64,000 bases of DNA from contig NZ_PRKW01000001.1 of assembly GCF_002927275.1 (NCBI RefSeq), positions 186,001 through 250,000 on the forward strand, read 5' to 3'. The stretch's first letter is position 1; each line of letters opens with the position of its first letter. Position numbers and translations under genes: made by a program. The notes beneath the pieces are model-generated. The model was given only the letters and a program-made list of their open reading frames with translations. It did not search any database and was not told where the DNA came from. Source of the stretch: Arthrobacter pityocampae. GTDB lineage: Bacteria; Actinomycetota; Actinomycetes; Actinomycetales; Micrococcaceae. Of the stretch, positions 7,920 to 16,044 are shown one piece after another.

Positions 7920-9119
7920 TCACCGCCTCTCACGGCGCCACCCGCCGCCCGCCCTGATGGCAAGCCCCGCCAGTTCGAGGCGGGCCAGGCCACTGATGAC
8001 CTCCCGCGGGGAGAGACCGGCGACGACGGACAGCTTGTCCACGGTGGTCGAGGCACGGACCGGGAGACCGTCCAGCAGGAGCAGGTCCGGGACGGTCAGT
8101 CCGTCATGATCCAGGACAGGAGCGGCGTCGGCCCGTGCCCGGTCCCCGAGCGGTTCGGTTCCGAAGGGCCCGGCGAGCTCGACGACGTCGGCTGCGTCCG
8201 TGACGCACACCGCGGTGCCGTCCCGCAGGAGCCGGTGGCAGCCGGCGGAGTTGATCGACTGGACGGATCCCGGCACCGCACCGACCGGGCGGCCGAGGCC
8301 GGCCGCGTGGTGGGCGGTATTGAGTGCCCCGGAACGCCAGCGCGCCTCGACCACGACGGTGACCGCACTGAGCGCCGCGATCAACCGGTTGCGCTGCAGG
8401 AACCGCCAACGCGTCGGGGAGCTTCCGGGTGGGACTTCCGAGATGAGCACCCCGTCGTCGGCGATCACCCGCAGCAGCTCCTCGTTCCCGGCCGGGTAGT
8501 ACCGGTCGATGCCGCAGGCCAGGATGGCGATGGTGGAGACGTGGCTCCCGCCCCCGGTCGTAGCGAGAGCCGCTCGGTGCGCCTGTGCGTCGATGCCGTA
8601 GGCGCCGCCCGACACGACCGTATAGCCGCGGGTCGTCAGACCGGCGGTCATGTCGGCGGTGACGGAGGAGCCGTAGGGGGTGCTGTCCCGCGACCCGACC
8701 AGCGCCGCGAGACGCGCGGACGGCGGGATGTCGTGCCGGCCCCGCACCCACAGGCACAGGGGCGCCGCCTGCTGCAGATCGTCCAGCGCCTCCGGCCAAT
8801 CGGCCGACTCCGGGATGACGAGGCGTCCACCCAACCGGTCCAGACTCGCCAGGTCCCGTTCGGGCGCGAGGTCGCGGAGGCGCGGTGCCCATCGGGCCAA
8901 CCCGTCCTCCAGTGGACGGCGGCTGCCGTCGGGGATACCGAGAGCCTCGATCAGCCGGCAGTGGACGGCGGTGCCCACACCGATCTCCCGTCGGGCGATG
9001 CGCAGCGCATCGCGGGGGCCGACGACCGATGCCAGGGCCAGACCCACGGCGTCGGAGGGTTCGAAGAGGCGTGACAGTGCGGCCCTGGCGAGGCGTAGCT
9101 CCTGCTGCTCCCGGCTCAT
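7920..9119 (-). CDS. dprA: DNA processing protein DprA
   Basis: 399 residues. DprA loads RecA onto incoming single-stranded DNA during natural transformation. The Rossmann-like domain is visible: LAALVGSRDSTPYG, TVVSGGAYGIDAQAHRAAL, ISEVPPG, FLQRNRLIAALS and VVEARWRSGALNTA. A C-terminal winged-helix-like part follows (DKLSVVAGLSPREVISGLARLE). The ATG at 9119 overlaps the comM stop by 4 nt (ATGA), so translation depends on the upstream gene, and that gene is interrupted by the 8.7-kb element; dprA expression could therefore be affected by the insertion. Confidence 0.93.
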   Translation of the reverse strand: MSREQQELRLARAALSRLFEPSDAVGLALASVVGPRDALRIARREIGVGTAVHCRLIEALGIPDGSRRPLEDGLARWAPRLRDLAPERDLASLDRLGGRLVIPESADWPEALDDLQQAAPLCLWVRGRHDIPPSARLAALVGSRDSTPYGSSVTADMTAGLTTRGYTVVSGGAYGIDAQAHRAALATTGGGSHVSTIAILACGIDRYYPAGNEELLRVIADDGVLISEVPPGSSPTRWRFLQRNRLIAALSAVTVVVEARWRSGALNTAHHAAGLGRPVGAVPGSVQSINSAGCHRLLRDGTAVCVTDAADVVELAGPFGTEPLGDRARADAAPVLDHDGLTVPDLLLLDGLPVRASTTVDKLSVVAGLSPREVISGLARLELAGLAIRAGGGWRRERR

Positions 9120-10597
9120 GCGGCACGCTCCTGCAGACGGAAGCCGAGGGCGGTGGCGACGTCGTCCGCGTCCGGGCTGGTACGCCCGCCGAGATCCGCG
9201 ATGGTCCACGCGACGCGCAGGACCCTGTCCCAGCCGCGCGCACTGACGAGGCTCCTGTCGAGTGCGCGGTCGAGCGGAGTAGTAACGGCCCGTGGGAGCG
9301 CCAGTTCACCACGGAGGATCCGCCCCTGGACCTCCGCGTTGGTGGCGTAGTCCCAGCGGCGGAGGCGTTCCCGCTGCGCTGCCCGCGCCTCGGCGACCCG
9401 GCCGGCGACGGCGGCGGAGGTCTCGGCCGAGCGGCCGTCGACGTAGTCGGCCAGGCTCAGCCGCTGGACGGCCAGCTGAAGGTCGACGCGGTCCAGGAGC
9501 GGCCCGGAGAGGCGGTCGAAGTACCTCCGGCGCTGCTGCGCGGTGCACATGCAGTCGATCCCCTTGCCGTTCGCGAGACCACACGGACAGGGGTTCAGGG
9601 CCAGGACGAGCTGGAACCGGGCCGGATAGGACGCCGTTCCGGACGCCCGGTGCAGGACCAGCATGCCGCTCTCCAACGGCTCGCGGAGGGCCTCGAGGAC
9701 GCGCCGCTCGTACTCGGGTGCCTCGTCGAGGAACAGGATGCCCCGGTGCGCCCGGGACGCGGCCCCAGGTCTGGGGATGCCGCTGCCGCCCCCGATGATG
9801 GACGCCGGTGTCGCCGTGTGGTGCGGGCTCTCGAAGGGCGGCTTCCGCACCAACTCGGTGCAGAGGCGCTCACCGGAGAGACTGTGGATCGCCGTCACCT
9901 CCATCGCGTGGTCGTCCTCGAGATCCGGAAGGATGCCGGGCAGCCGCTCCGCGAGCATCGTCTTCCCGGCGCCCGGCGGTCCGACCATGAGCAGGTGATG
10001 AGCGCCGGCGGCGGCGATCTCCAGCGCGAAGCGCGCCTCGTGCTGTCCGGCGATGTCGGAGAGATCCTGGGTGGGCCTCGTCCGGACGGGAGGCAGGACC
10101 GGCTCACTCCGGACGGCCGGCTCGGGCAGGGCGACCTGCGCGGCGTCCGCCCCGAAGGCCAGCGCCACCTCGGCGAGCGTACGGTAGGCACCGACCTCGG
10201 CGGCCGGGACGAGTCCGGCCTCCTGCGCGTTCTCCTCCGCGACGATGATGCGATGGTGTCCGGCCTCCACCGCGGCCATCACGGCGGGCAGCACCCCGCG
10301 GACCGGTCGCAACTGCCCGTCGAGGCCCAGCTCGGCGATGAAGACCGTGGAGCCCACACCGCGGACGTCACCCGCCGCGGCCAGCGCCGACATGACGATC
10401 GCGAGGTCGAAGGAGGAGCCCCGTTTCGGCAGGGACGCGGGGATGAGGTTCACCGTGATCTTCCGCCGGCTCAGTGGCACCCCGGCATTGCGGGCGGCGG
10501 CCCGGATGCGGTCCTTCGCTTCGTTGAGTGATGCATCGGGGAGTCCGAGCAGCACGAACGCGGGCAGGGTCTGCTCGATGTCGGACAATACACACAT
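9116..10597 (-). pseudogene. comM: comM/YifB, 3' part of gene split by an integrative element
   Basis: 493 codons of the Mg-chelatase-like AAA+ ATPase ComM, the branch-migration helicase used in natural transformation. Visible are LPAFVLLGLPDASLNEAKDR, PASLPKRGSSFDLAI, Walker A MVGPPGAGKTMLAERL, Walker B ILFLDEAPEY and the Cys-rich NPCPCG. The first 25 codons are missing: authentic coding starts at the core sequence near 10575-10584, and the ATG at 10597 belongs to the inserted element. The missing start lies at 19265-19340. Joining the two parts without the element gives exactly 1536 nt in frame (511 aa), the normal family length. A truncated protein could still be made from the element-supplied ATG; whether it works is unknown. 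Confidence 0.93.
10576..10584. other. attL: attL core of the comM-integrated element
   Basis: CGATGTCGG, identical to 19265-19273. To its left the sequence is comM and to its right it is element. The integrase start codon is 11 bases beyond it, the usual arrangement for serine-integrase elements. The exact crossover dinucleotide within the 9 bp cannot be told from sequence. Confidence 0.85.
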
Positions 10598-12104
10598 GAC
10601 CTTGAAAGCTGCCCTCTACCTCCGCCTCTCCGTCTCGCGAGACGAGTCGACCTCCATTGAGCGCCAGGAGCGCGACCTCCGCGACCTCGCGGACCGTGAA
10701 GGCTGGGAGGTCTCAGAGGTCCTCATCGACGACGGCTTCTCCGGCGGCTCACGCCGAGCGAAAGCCGATCGCGCCCTCGATATGCTCCGCGCCTCCGATA
10801 TCGACGTAATCGCGGTCTGGAAGTTCGACCGTTGGAGCCGTCAGGGCGTCCGCGCTGTCGCTGACCTAGTCGACGTAATCGACGCTCGCGCAGCGGCACG
10901 TAAGCCCGCCCTCTTCGTCGCCCTGGCGGACGGCATCCGGAGCGATCAGGCGTCTTGGCGCATGCACGTCTCGCTTATCGCCGAGGTCGGCCGTCTGGAG
11001 CGAGAGAACACGGCCGCGCGCGTTGCCTCAGCCCGCGCTCTCCAGCGGCGAGCGCGCAAGCACTCCGGCGTCGTCCCGTTCGGCTACCGCACGGTCCCGC
11101 ACCCCAGCGGGCAGGGCCGCGCGTTGGAGCTCGATCCGGTCGACGCGGCGACGGTCCGCCGAGCCCGCGACCTCGTCCTCGGCGGGATGAGCGCCTACGC
11201 GGTCGCGCGGATCCTCAACGAGGAGGGGCGCAAGCCCCGCTCGGCGACGGCGTGGGCCTCAGGGTCGGTCGCCGACCTCCTGCGGCGCGATAGCCTTCTC
11301 GGCTACATGACGCATAGGAGGCCCGGCGACAGCAGCAGGACGCGCCGCCCGCTCCTCGGCGGCGACGGACTCCCGGAGCAGGTCTGGCCCCCGATCATCA
11401 CGAGGGACGAGGCGGTGCAGCTTCGCACGCTCCTCTCGGCACGGAGCCACGTCGGAAACGTCATGCGCAGCGGCGCCCCTCGCCCGAAGGCGTCCCGCCT
11501 TCTCTCCGGCATGATCGCGTGCAGCACCTGCGGCTCCGCGCTCCGCGTGAACTACACGGACAAGCTGAAGGACGGCACGCGCCGAGCTCGCTACGTGTGC
11601 AGCGCCCCGGCGGGCTCCTGCGCGGCGAAGGTGAGCATCCACGCCACCTACGCGGAGGACTTCGTCGTCGGGCAATTCCTCGCCGTCGCCGGACGCCTTG
11701 CCGTCGTCGAGATGCGCGAGACTGCCTCCGCTCACGACGAGCTCGCCGAAGTCGAGCGCGCGATCCGCGAGACGACTTCCGAAATGGCCGACCCTGCCGC
11801 CGACCTCGACGAGCTCGTGCAGCGGCTCACTCAGCTACGCGCTACCCGCGAGCGCCTAGAGGTCGCCCCTGAAACTCCGCAGGTCGAGGCCGTCGAGACG
11901 GGCGAGACCTTCGCCGAGGCGTGGGAGACCCGCGACCTCCTCGGCCGTCGCTATCTCCTGTCGTCGGTCCTGCGCGGTCCGATCCTTGTCCACCCCGCTC
12001 CGCGCGGCGCCCGGAAGATCACGCCGGAGCGGGTAGCGGCTACATGGGCTTGGACCGAGCCCGACGTCGACGCCGAGCTCGCGGACGCGGCGCGCGCCGA
12101 CTGA
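10596..12104 (+). CDS. int: Large serine recombinase (integrase of the element)
   Basis: 502 residues. The N-terminal resolvase domain has nucleophile Ser12 in ALYLRLSVSRDES, followed by DDGFSGGSR and WKFDRWSRQG (arginines of the active site). Next comes the recombinase domain (around 165-290), with GVVPFGYRTV, GGMSAYAVARILNE and YMTHRR. A zinc ribbon follows with CSTCGSALR near residue 309 and a second Cys pair about 30 residues on, then a coiled-coil region rich in Glu and Arg. This is the layout of phage integrases such as phiC31 and TP901-1, which insert DNA at attB without a host factor. Start ATG at 10596 lies 11 bases inside attL and shares a CATG palindrome with the ATG that opens the comM remnant on the other strand. 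Confidence 0.95.
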   Translation: MTLKAALYLRLSVSRDESTSIERQERDLRDLADREGWEVSEVLIDDGFSGGSRRAKADRALDMLRASDIDVIAVWKFDRWSRQGVRAVADLVDVIDARAAARKPALFVALADGIRSDQASWRMHVSLIAEVGRLERENTAARVASARALQRRARKHSGVVPFGYRTVPHPSGQGRALELDPVDAATVRRARDLVLGGMSAYAVARILNEEGRKPRSATAWASGSVADLLRRDSLLGYMTHRRPGDSSRTRRPLLGGDGLPEQVWPPIITRDEAVQLRTLLSARSHVGNVMRSGAPRPKASRLLSGMIACSTCGSALRVNYTDKLKDGTRRARYVCSAPAGSCAAKVSIHATYAEDFVVGQFLAVAGRLAVVEMRETASAHDELAEVERAIRETTSEMADPAADLDELVQRLTQLRATRERLEVAPETPQVEAVETGETFAEAWETRDLLGRRYLLSSVLRGPILVHPAPRGARKITPERVAATWAWTEPDVDAELADAARAD

Positions 12105-12169
12105 GGACGCCGGAGGAGCCGCCGAGAGGGCGCGTGTAAACGCCGAAGCGCCCACTTCGGTGCCGAGAC

Positions 12170-12272
12170 GTGACGAAGGTGGTGAAAGAACCGTCACTTC
12201 CTATTACCCCTCAAGAGACTCTCTCTCTTGAGGGGTAATAGGAAGTGACGCTCAAACCACCACCTTCGTCAC
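12170..12272. repeat. 103-bp nested palindrome downstream of the integrase
   Basis: Outer arms GTGACGAAGGTGGTG (12170-12184) and its exact complement (12258-12272) enclose a second perfect inverted repeat with 26-nt arms (12193-12218 with 12224-12249) around a 5-nt CTCTC centre. The two levels are separated by unpaired 8-nt segments on each side. The inner arms are AT-richer than their surroundings. The region 12105-12482 holds no gene I can support, only this structure and a small hairpin (CCGAAG/CTTCGG) near 12143-12160. It could be a strong terminator, a replication or packaging site, or a protein-binding cruciform. Confidence 0.8.
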
Positions 12273-12482
12273 CTTTCGCCACTCTGCCCGCTCGTCTGCC
12301 CCGCCATGCCGCCCCCGGCCCCCTCCTCGGCGCCCTCACGGGGCCTCCCCCGGCCCGCTCCTCGGCGTCGCCGTCGGGCTCACACTTCTTCCCCTTCGAA
12401 TGAGCACGCAGGCCCTTCCTGGCCACCTACTACATAGGGCACCCCTGCCCTCACCCCCTGCCGCTCACCCCGAGGACGAATC

Positions 12483-13100
12483 TTGTCTACACCCCTGCCC
12501 GCCGACGCCCGCGCGTGCGCGCATTGCGCCGAGCCGCTGCCGCCGTCTAATGGCCGAGGCCGCCCGCCGTCCACTCACCTTGGCGAGTGCCGTCGACTGC
12601 ACCGCAACGCGCAGCAGCTACGCGCCCGCATTGACCGCTTCCTCGCCGCCGTCGGACCGGTCGAGATAGACCGCTCCGATACCGTGCGCGGCGCCATGCG
12701 CGAGGCCGACGTCGACTCCTCCGACCTCTACGGCGACGACGCGACCCTCGGAGCGATCATGAGCGCCTCCGATCCGAAGTACCTACCAGGGAAGGCACTC
12801 ATGGCCGTTGTCCGCGAGTACGAAGAAGGGCAGGCCGAGCTCGCCCGCCTGCGAAAGCATGTATCGAGTGTCGACCCGGCCCTCCGCGCGAAGGTCGCGC
12901 TCATCCCACCCATTCCCTTCGAGGAGTACCGAGCCCTCCTCCGACGGCGCCCCGGCACCCTGGCGTCTCCGGCGTTCCGCGAGTATGAGACCCGCCGTGA
13001 GGAGCTCCACGCCGCCGAGCGCGAGCTCTTCCGACAGCTTGCCGAGGCGGACGCCGAGACTCAGCGGGCGCACCGCGAGCGCCGTAAGGCCGCCGAATAA
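12483..13100 (+). CDS. Unknown protein with N-terminal zinc-type motif and C-terminal coiled coil, upstream of the capsid gene
   Basis: 205 residues, no family recognised. The N-terminus has CAHCAEPL followed about 20 residues later by GECRRLHRN, a CxxC...C layout like small metal-binding DNA-associated motifs in actinophage proteins. From about residue 115 the sequence is strongly helical and charged (VVREYEEGQAELARL, then ETRREELHAAERELFRQLAE), suggesting a coiled coil. The start is TTG at 12483 with GAGGA six bases upstream; no ATG fits. A position just before a coat gene is where tailed phages often keep a scaffold gene, so a scaffold-like role is possible but speculative. Confidence 0.7.
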   Translation: MSTPLPADARACAHCAEPLPPSNGRGRPPSTHLGECRRLHRNAQQLRARIDRFLAAVGPVEIDRSDTVRGAMREADVDSSDLYGDDATLGAIMSASDPKYLPGKALMAVVREYEEGQAELARLRKHVSSVDPALRAKVALIPPIPFEEYRALLRRRPGTLASPAFREYETRREELHAAERELFRQLAEADAETQRAHRERRKAAE

Positions 13101-13559
13101 GAGGAACACCTTCTACTACTGAGGCCGGGAGTCTTGAAGCTGTACTTCCGCCCTCCGGTGGGTTGTCTCCGCGAGAGCAACCCGCCGCCAGCCACTAGCC
13201 GTGGCTACCAGGGACCGTGCCGGACAGGGGTGACCGGCCCGGCTCGTGACGCGGCCCCGGGTGCCGAAGCGTTCGGCCTTTTCGCTTTCGCACACTCCGT
13301 CCGGGGCCGCCTCCCCCGCCCCCGCCGTCCTCGTCGGCCCATCTCGCGCCCCCACTTTTCCGAGCCGCTGCGCTCGTGCAGCGTCGCTAGGCAGGACCTA
13401 GAGCGCCGTGCACCGGCTCCGGCCCGGCGCTCTCCTTCGTGCAGGCCACGAGGAGGCATCTCGCGGACGCCCCTCTCGGCGTCGCCCCCTCCCACCGTCA
13501 GGCAGGTCCTCCCGGTGGTCTGTCCACATTCCCGCTCCACACGAAGGAGATAGCCACTC
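13101..13559 (+). other. 459-bp non-coding stretch before the capsid gene
   Basis: No convincing gene. It has an imperfect hairpin at about 13156-13187 (GGGTTG pairs with CAACCC), which could end the preceding transcript, and several stretches rich in C. The capsid promoter is expected in the last 150 bases, but no clear -35/-10 pair stands out. The Shine-Dalgarno GAAGGAG ends about ten bases before 13560. Confidence 0.5.
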
Positions 13560-14447
13560 ATGGCCAATATTTTTGCTCTTCATGGCGACAAGCTCGCCGC
13601 CACCGCCGCGACCCTCGTTGGTAAGGACCTCGTCCTCGCCGAGCTCGTCCGCCGCGATCTCAATAACGATTGGGGCCGAGGCTCAGGCGACACTGTCTAC
13701 GTCCGCGTCCCCGGCGCCGTCGCCGCGAAGGAACGCGCCCTTTACGACACACGGACGCCGCTGGATCACGACGAGCTCGTCGAACAGACGATCCCTGTCA
13801 CGCTATCCACGCATGCCTACTCCTCGATTCCACTCAGCCTCGGATCGCTCTCTCTCGACCTCGAAGACTTCGCCGCTCAGGTCCTCGTCCCTCAGGCCGA
13901 CGCAATCGTGAAGTTCAGCGAGCGCGCCCTCGCCGCCGCCATGCAGGCGACCCCCGAGGACGCGACGATCGCCTATGATCCTGCGAACCCGGCGGCCACC
14001 TTCTCTCAGATGCGCCGCAGGCTCCGCAACAACGGCGTATCGAGCGACGTCCCCCTCCTCGCCGTCGTCGGCTCCGGCGTCTACGCCGACCTCCTCGACT
14101 CCAACGCGGTCGACGAGAACGGCCGCGTGCGCGGCTTCGCAGTCACCGAGTCGACCCGGCTCCAGGACTCGGAGATTATCGCGTTCGTACGGGACGCCTT
14201 CGTCCTGGCCGTCCGCGCCCCCGAGGCCCCGCAGGGCGCCTCCTACGCCGCGTCCGTCAAGGCCGGTGGCTTCGCGCTCCTCCACGTCGCCAGCTTCGAC
14301 GGGAACGTCGCCGTCGACCGCTCCCTCGTGTCGGCCTTCGTCGGCGCTCAGGGCATGCCCCTGGCCGTCGACCTCGAAGACGGCACCGTCGAGCTCCGCC
14401 CTCACGCCGGAGCCGTGCGCGTCCTGACGGACACCGCAACCGTCTAA
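13560..14447 (+). CDS. Phage major capsid protein, P22 coat-like (HK97 fold)
   Basis: 295 residues. The pattern matches P22-type coat proteins: N-terminal ATLVGKDLVLAELVRRDL, then GDTVYVRVPGAVAAK, VTLSTHAYSSIPLS, DLEDFAAQVLVPQADAI, VVGSGVYADLL and the late RGFAVTESTRL, which in this family precedes the strand returning to the A-domain. The length is near the lower end for a coat protein. A strong GAAGGAG precedes the ATG and an intrinsic terminator follows 18 nt after the stop, so the gene appears to be its own transcription unit. It is the only phage structural gene in the element. It could form a small satellite capsid, mix into or poison a helper capsid, or be a prophage relic; the intact frame and own expression signals argue against plain decay. 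Confidence 0.8.
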   Translation: MANIFALHGDKLAATAATLVGKDLVLAELVRRDLNNDWGRGSGDTVYVRVPGAVAAKERALYDTRTPLDHDELVEQTIPVTLSTHAYSSIPLSLGSLSLDLEDFAAQVLVPQADAIVKFSERALAAAMQATPEDATIAYDPANPAATFSQMRRRLRNNGVSSDVPLLAVVGSGVYADLLDSNAVDENGRVRGFAVTESTRLQDSEIIAFVRDAFVLAVRAPEAPQGASYAASVKAGGFALLHVASFDGNVAVDRSLVSAFVGAQGMPLAVDLEDGTVELRPHAGAVRVLTDTATV

Positions 14448-14464
14448 GCACCACCGCGAGAACT

Positions 14465-14494
14465 GCCCCGCCCTCATCCGGCGGGGCTTTTCTT
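14465..14494 (+). terminator. Intrinsic terminator after the capsid gene
   Basis: GCCCCGCC (14465-14472), 7-nt loop, GGCGGGGC (14480-14487), then TTTTCTT. A classic stem and T-tract, 18 nt beyond the stop codon. Confidence 0.9.
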
Positions 14495-14554
14495 GCGTTC
14501 TGACCCCTCCGCCTGCCGACAGCGTCGGCGCTACCTCGACCCTCAGGAGCACCC

Positions 14555-14947
14555 ATGACCACGCTTGCCGCCGGTATCGTCCGCGACGTCGCCGAGGACT
14601 TCCTCCTCCTCGCCCGTTCGATCGCCGACGCCGAAGCCGTCGAATGGGTCGCGGCTCCCGTCCTGCGGCCGCGCCGCGATCAGGTCACCCGAGCCCTCAG
14701 CGAGCACGCCGACCCTACCGGCATGACCGCGACCGACGAGCGCCGCCTTGCTCTCCGCGCTCGCGCCGACGAGGCTCGCGCCGTCCTCAGCGCCACCCGC
14801 GCTCGGCTCCGGCAGATCCGGCACGAGCTCGACCGCGAGCTCGCCCACTACGAAGGCGAAGAGCCCCCAACCGCCCCGGGCACAACCGCTATGCAACTCT
14901 CCCCAACCGGAATAGGACACCCCCATGCTCACCCCTGCCAGCACTGA
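14555..14947 (+). CDS. Small helical protein of unknown function (element)
   Basis: 130 residues, not recognised. It begins MTTLAAGIVRDVAEDFLLLA and has a helical, Arg/Ala/Glu-rich centre (RRLALRARADEARAVLSATR) and a disordered Pro-rich tail. AGGAG lies about seven bases before the ATG at 14555. Codon use matches the rest of the element. It overlaps the next gene by 23 nt, so the two are probably coupled. Such small helical proteins are common in actinophages, but no role can be assigned. Confidence 0.7.
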   Translation: MTTLAAGIVRDVAEDFLLLARSIADAEAVEWVAAPVLRPRRDQVTRALSEHADPTGMTATDERRLALRARADEARAVLSATRARLRQIRHELDRELAHYEGEEPPTAPGTTAMQLSPTGIGHPHAHPCQH

Positions 14948-15323
14948 CCCCGCAACCGCGATTCCCCTCGGCGACGTGACCCGGCGCGCCAACGTGCAAG
15001 ACTTCCTCGACGCCGTCCGCGCCCACGTACCCACGCTGTCCCTCCGCGAGGACGAAGCCCTCGCCCTGGCCTACCTCCTGGCCGCTCAGGAGAGCATTAG
15101 CCCCGCAAACGGCGCCCGCGTCCGCGTCGGTCTCGCCCGCGCGCAGGGACACGACGCCGACGACCTCGCCGACCTCCTGGCGCTCGGCTATGTCTACCTT
15201 TTCCCGATGCTCGCGCCGAACCTCGACGACTACCCGGCCGAGCCCGCACCCTCGCCTCAGCCCGAGGCGCGTCCTGCGCCGAGCCGATCACTCCGGCGCT
15301 TGTTTACACGCCATACCCGGTAG
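14925..15323 (+). CDS. Small protein of unknown function (element)
   Basis: 132 residues, not recognised. An N-terminal half with predicted helices (NVQDFLDAVRAHVPTL, EDEALALAYLLAAQESI) is followed by a Pro/Glu-rich linker and a basic end SRSLRRLFTRHTR. ATG at 14925 lies inside the end of the preceding gene, weak AATAGGA upstream. Two strong hairpins follow, so it is probably the last gene of a two-gene unit. Confidence 0.65.
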   Translation: MLTPASTDPATAIPLGDVTRRANVQDFLDAVRAHVPTLSLREDEALALAYLLAAQESISPANGARVRVGLARAQGHDADDLADLLALGYVYLFPMLAPNLDDYPAEPAPSPQPEARPAPSRSLRRLFTRHTR

Positions 15324-15356
15324 CGCTCTGCCCTCCGAGCCACGTCCTACCTTGCC

Positions 15357-15444
15357 GGGCGCACCGGCACCTACCGCCCCCGGTGCGCCCACCCCCCTAT
15401 AGCGGAAGGACCCCCCTCCACTCAGGAGGGGGGTCCTTCCGCTA
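15357..15444. terminator. Two tandem strong hairpins, probable bidirectional terminator
   Basis: First stem: 15357-15367 pairs with 15380-15390 (11 bp). Second stem: 15400-15419 pairs with 15425-15444 (20 bp, perfect, 5-nt ACTCA loop). Neither has a T-tract. They separate the plus-strand gene pair ending at 15323 from the minus-strand 47-codon gene ending at 15505, so they probably stop convergent transcription. Confidence 0.7.
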
Positions 15445-15504
15445 GCCCCGGCAGGCCCCGGGCGGGTAGCGCCGGGTCTACGCACGGGCGCTTAGCGTAG
15501 ACGC

Positions 15505-15648
15505 CTAGGCCGCCGTCGCCGGGACCCACTCGGCGTGGCTGCCGTCGCTGAACAGGGAGTAAAGCTTCCTGTTGCGCCCTTCGATCACGGCGTAGCTCGC
15601 GGTGTCCTCGACGACGGCGGACTTAGAGGAGTTGGCTGAAGTATTCAC
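15505..15648 (-). CDS. 47-residue protein on the opposite strand of the element
   Basis: A short gene from GTG at 15648: begins MNTSANSSKSAVVEDT and ends SDGSHAEWVPATAA. The C-terminal two thirds look like a small beta-rich domain (YAVIEGRNRKLYSLF). Codon use is the same C/G-ending pattern as its neighbours, and AGCAGGT lies upstream of the start. It faces away from a control region with an inverted repeat, a layout often used by small regulators or excisionases. No family recognised; regulator, excisionase or antitoxin are all possible. Confidence 0.55.
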   Translation of the reverse strand: MNTSANSSKSAVVEDTASYAVIEGRNRKLYSLFSDGSHAEWVPATAA

Positions 15649-15706
15649 AGTGAGACCTGCTTTCGTTGGTGGAAGCACCGAGATTAACAGACATTCCGAC
15701 GTGGAG

Positions 15707-15744
15707 TTGACAACAGTCTCCGAGTAGCGTAAAGCGCCTTACGC
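15707..15744. promoter_or_regulatory. Candidate divergent control region with operator
   Basis: TTGACA (15707-15712) could serve as a plus-strand -35, with TAAAGC 17 bases on. Read on the other strand the same place gives TTGTCA for the 15648 gene. Beside it GCGTAA (15727-15732) and TTACGC (15739-15744) form a perfect dyad with a 6-nt centre, the shape of a repressor operator. This is the clearest switch-like sequence in the element. Confidence 0.45.
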
Positions 15745-16044
15745 GAGTCGTGTGGCACGCCGCACCCGCACGCTTGTCTCGGCGCCGACGGCGACAGCCA
15801 AGACGACGCCCCCTCAGCGACCGCGACCCCTGGCCTACCCCTCCCCCCACCCCCACGGTTGAAGGGTCGGTAGGGCATAGCGTCTCGCAGTCTGTACGGG
15901 CAGAGAGGTTTTCTAAGGCCCTGAGAGCCTCTGGGAGCTCCGCCCCCTCCGGGAGGGCGTCCGAGCTTCGCTAGACCCTCAACAAATCACCTGGCATTTG
16001 TCAGCACCACTCCAACGCCGCCCAAGCACGCTGAGGTCGCTGAC
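15745..16044. other. Intergenic stretch, no supported gene
   Basis: No convincing coding region on either strand. There is an imperfect hairpin around 15935-15976 (AGCTC with GAGCT, then GCCC-rich arms with GGGC) and a short CAAAT/ATTTG dyad near 15983-16000. A structured leader or terminator is possible. Confidence 0.4.

Noticed and set aside
10576-10584. tRNA gene as the attachment site
   Set aside because: No tRNA is present; the core lies in the comM coding sequence.
13134-13553. 139-codon frame before the capsid gene
   Set aside because: Composition is Pro/Arg/Ser-rich, the start is weak and the sequence contains stretches typical of untranslated C-rich DNA.
13560-14447. Capsid-like gene as an encapsulin
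   Set aside because: No cargo-type enzyme gene is next to it and the sequence pattern fits P22-type coat proteins better than encapsulins. Not fully excluded without a structure search.
15750-15974. 74-codon plus-strand frame in the middle of the element
   Set aside because: It is Arg/Pro/Ser-rich with no ribosome binding site or conserved look, and overlaps a probable control region and hairpin.
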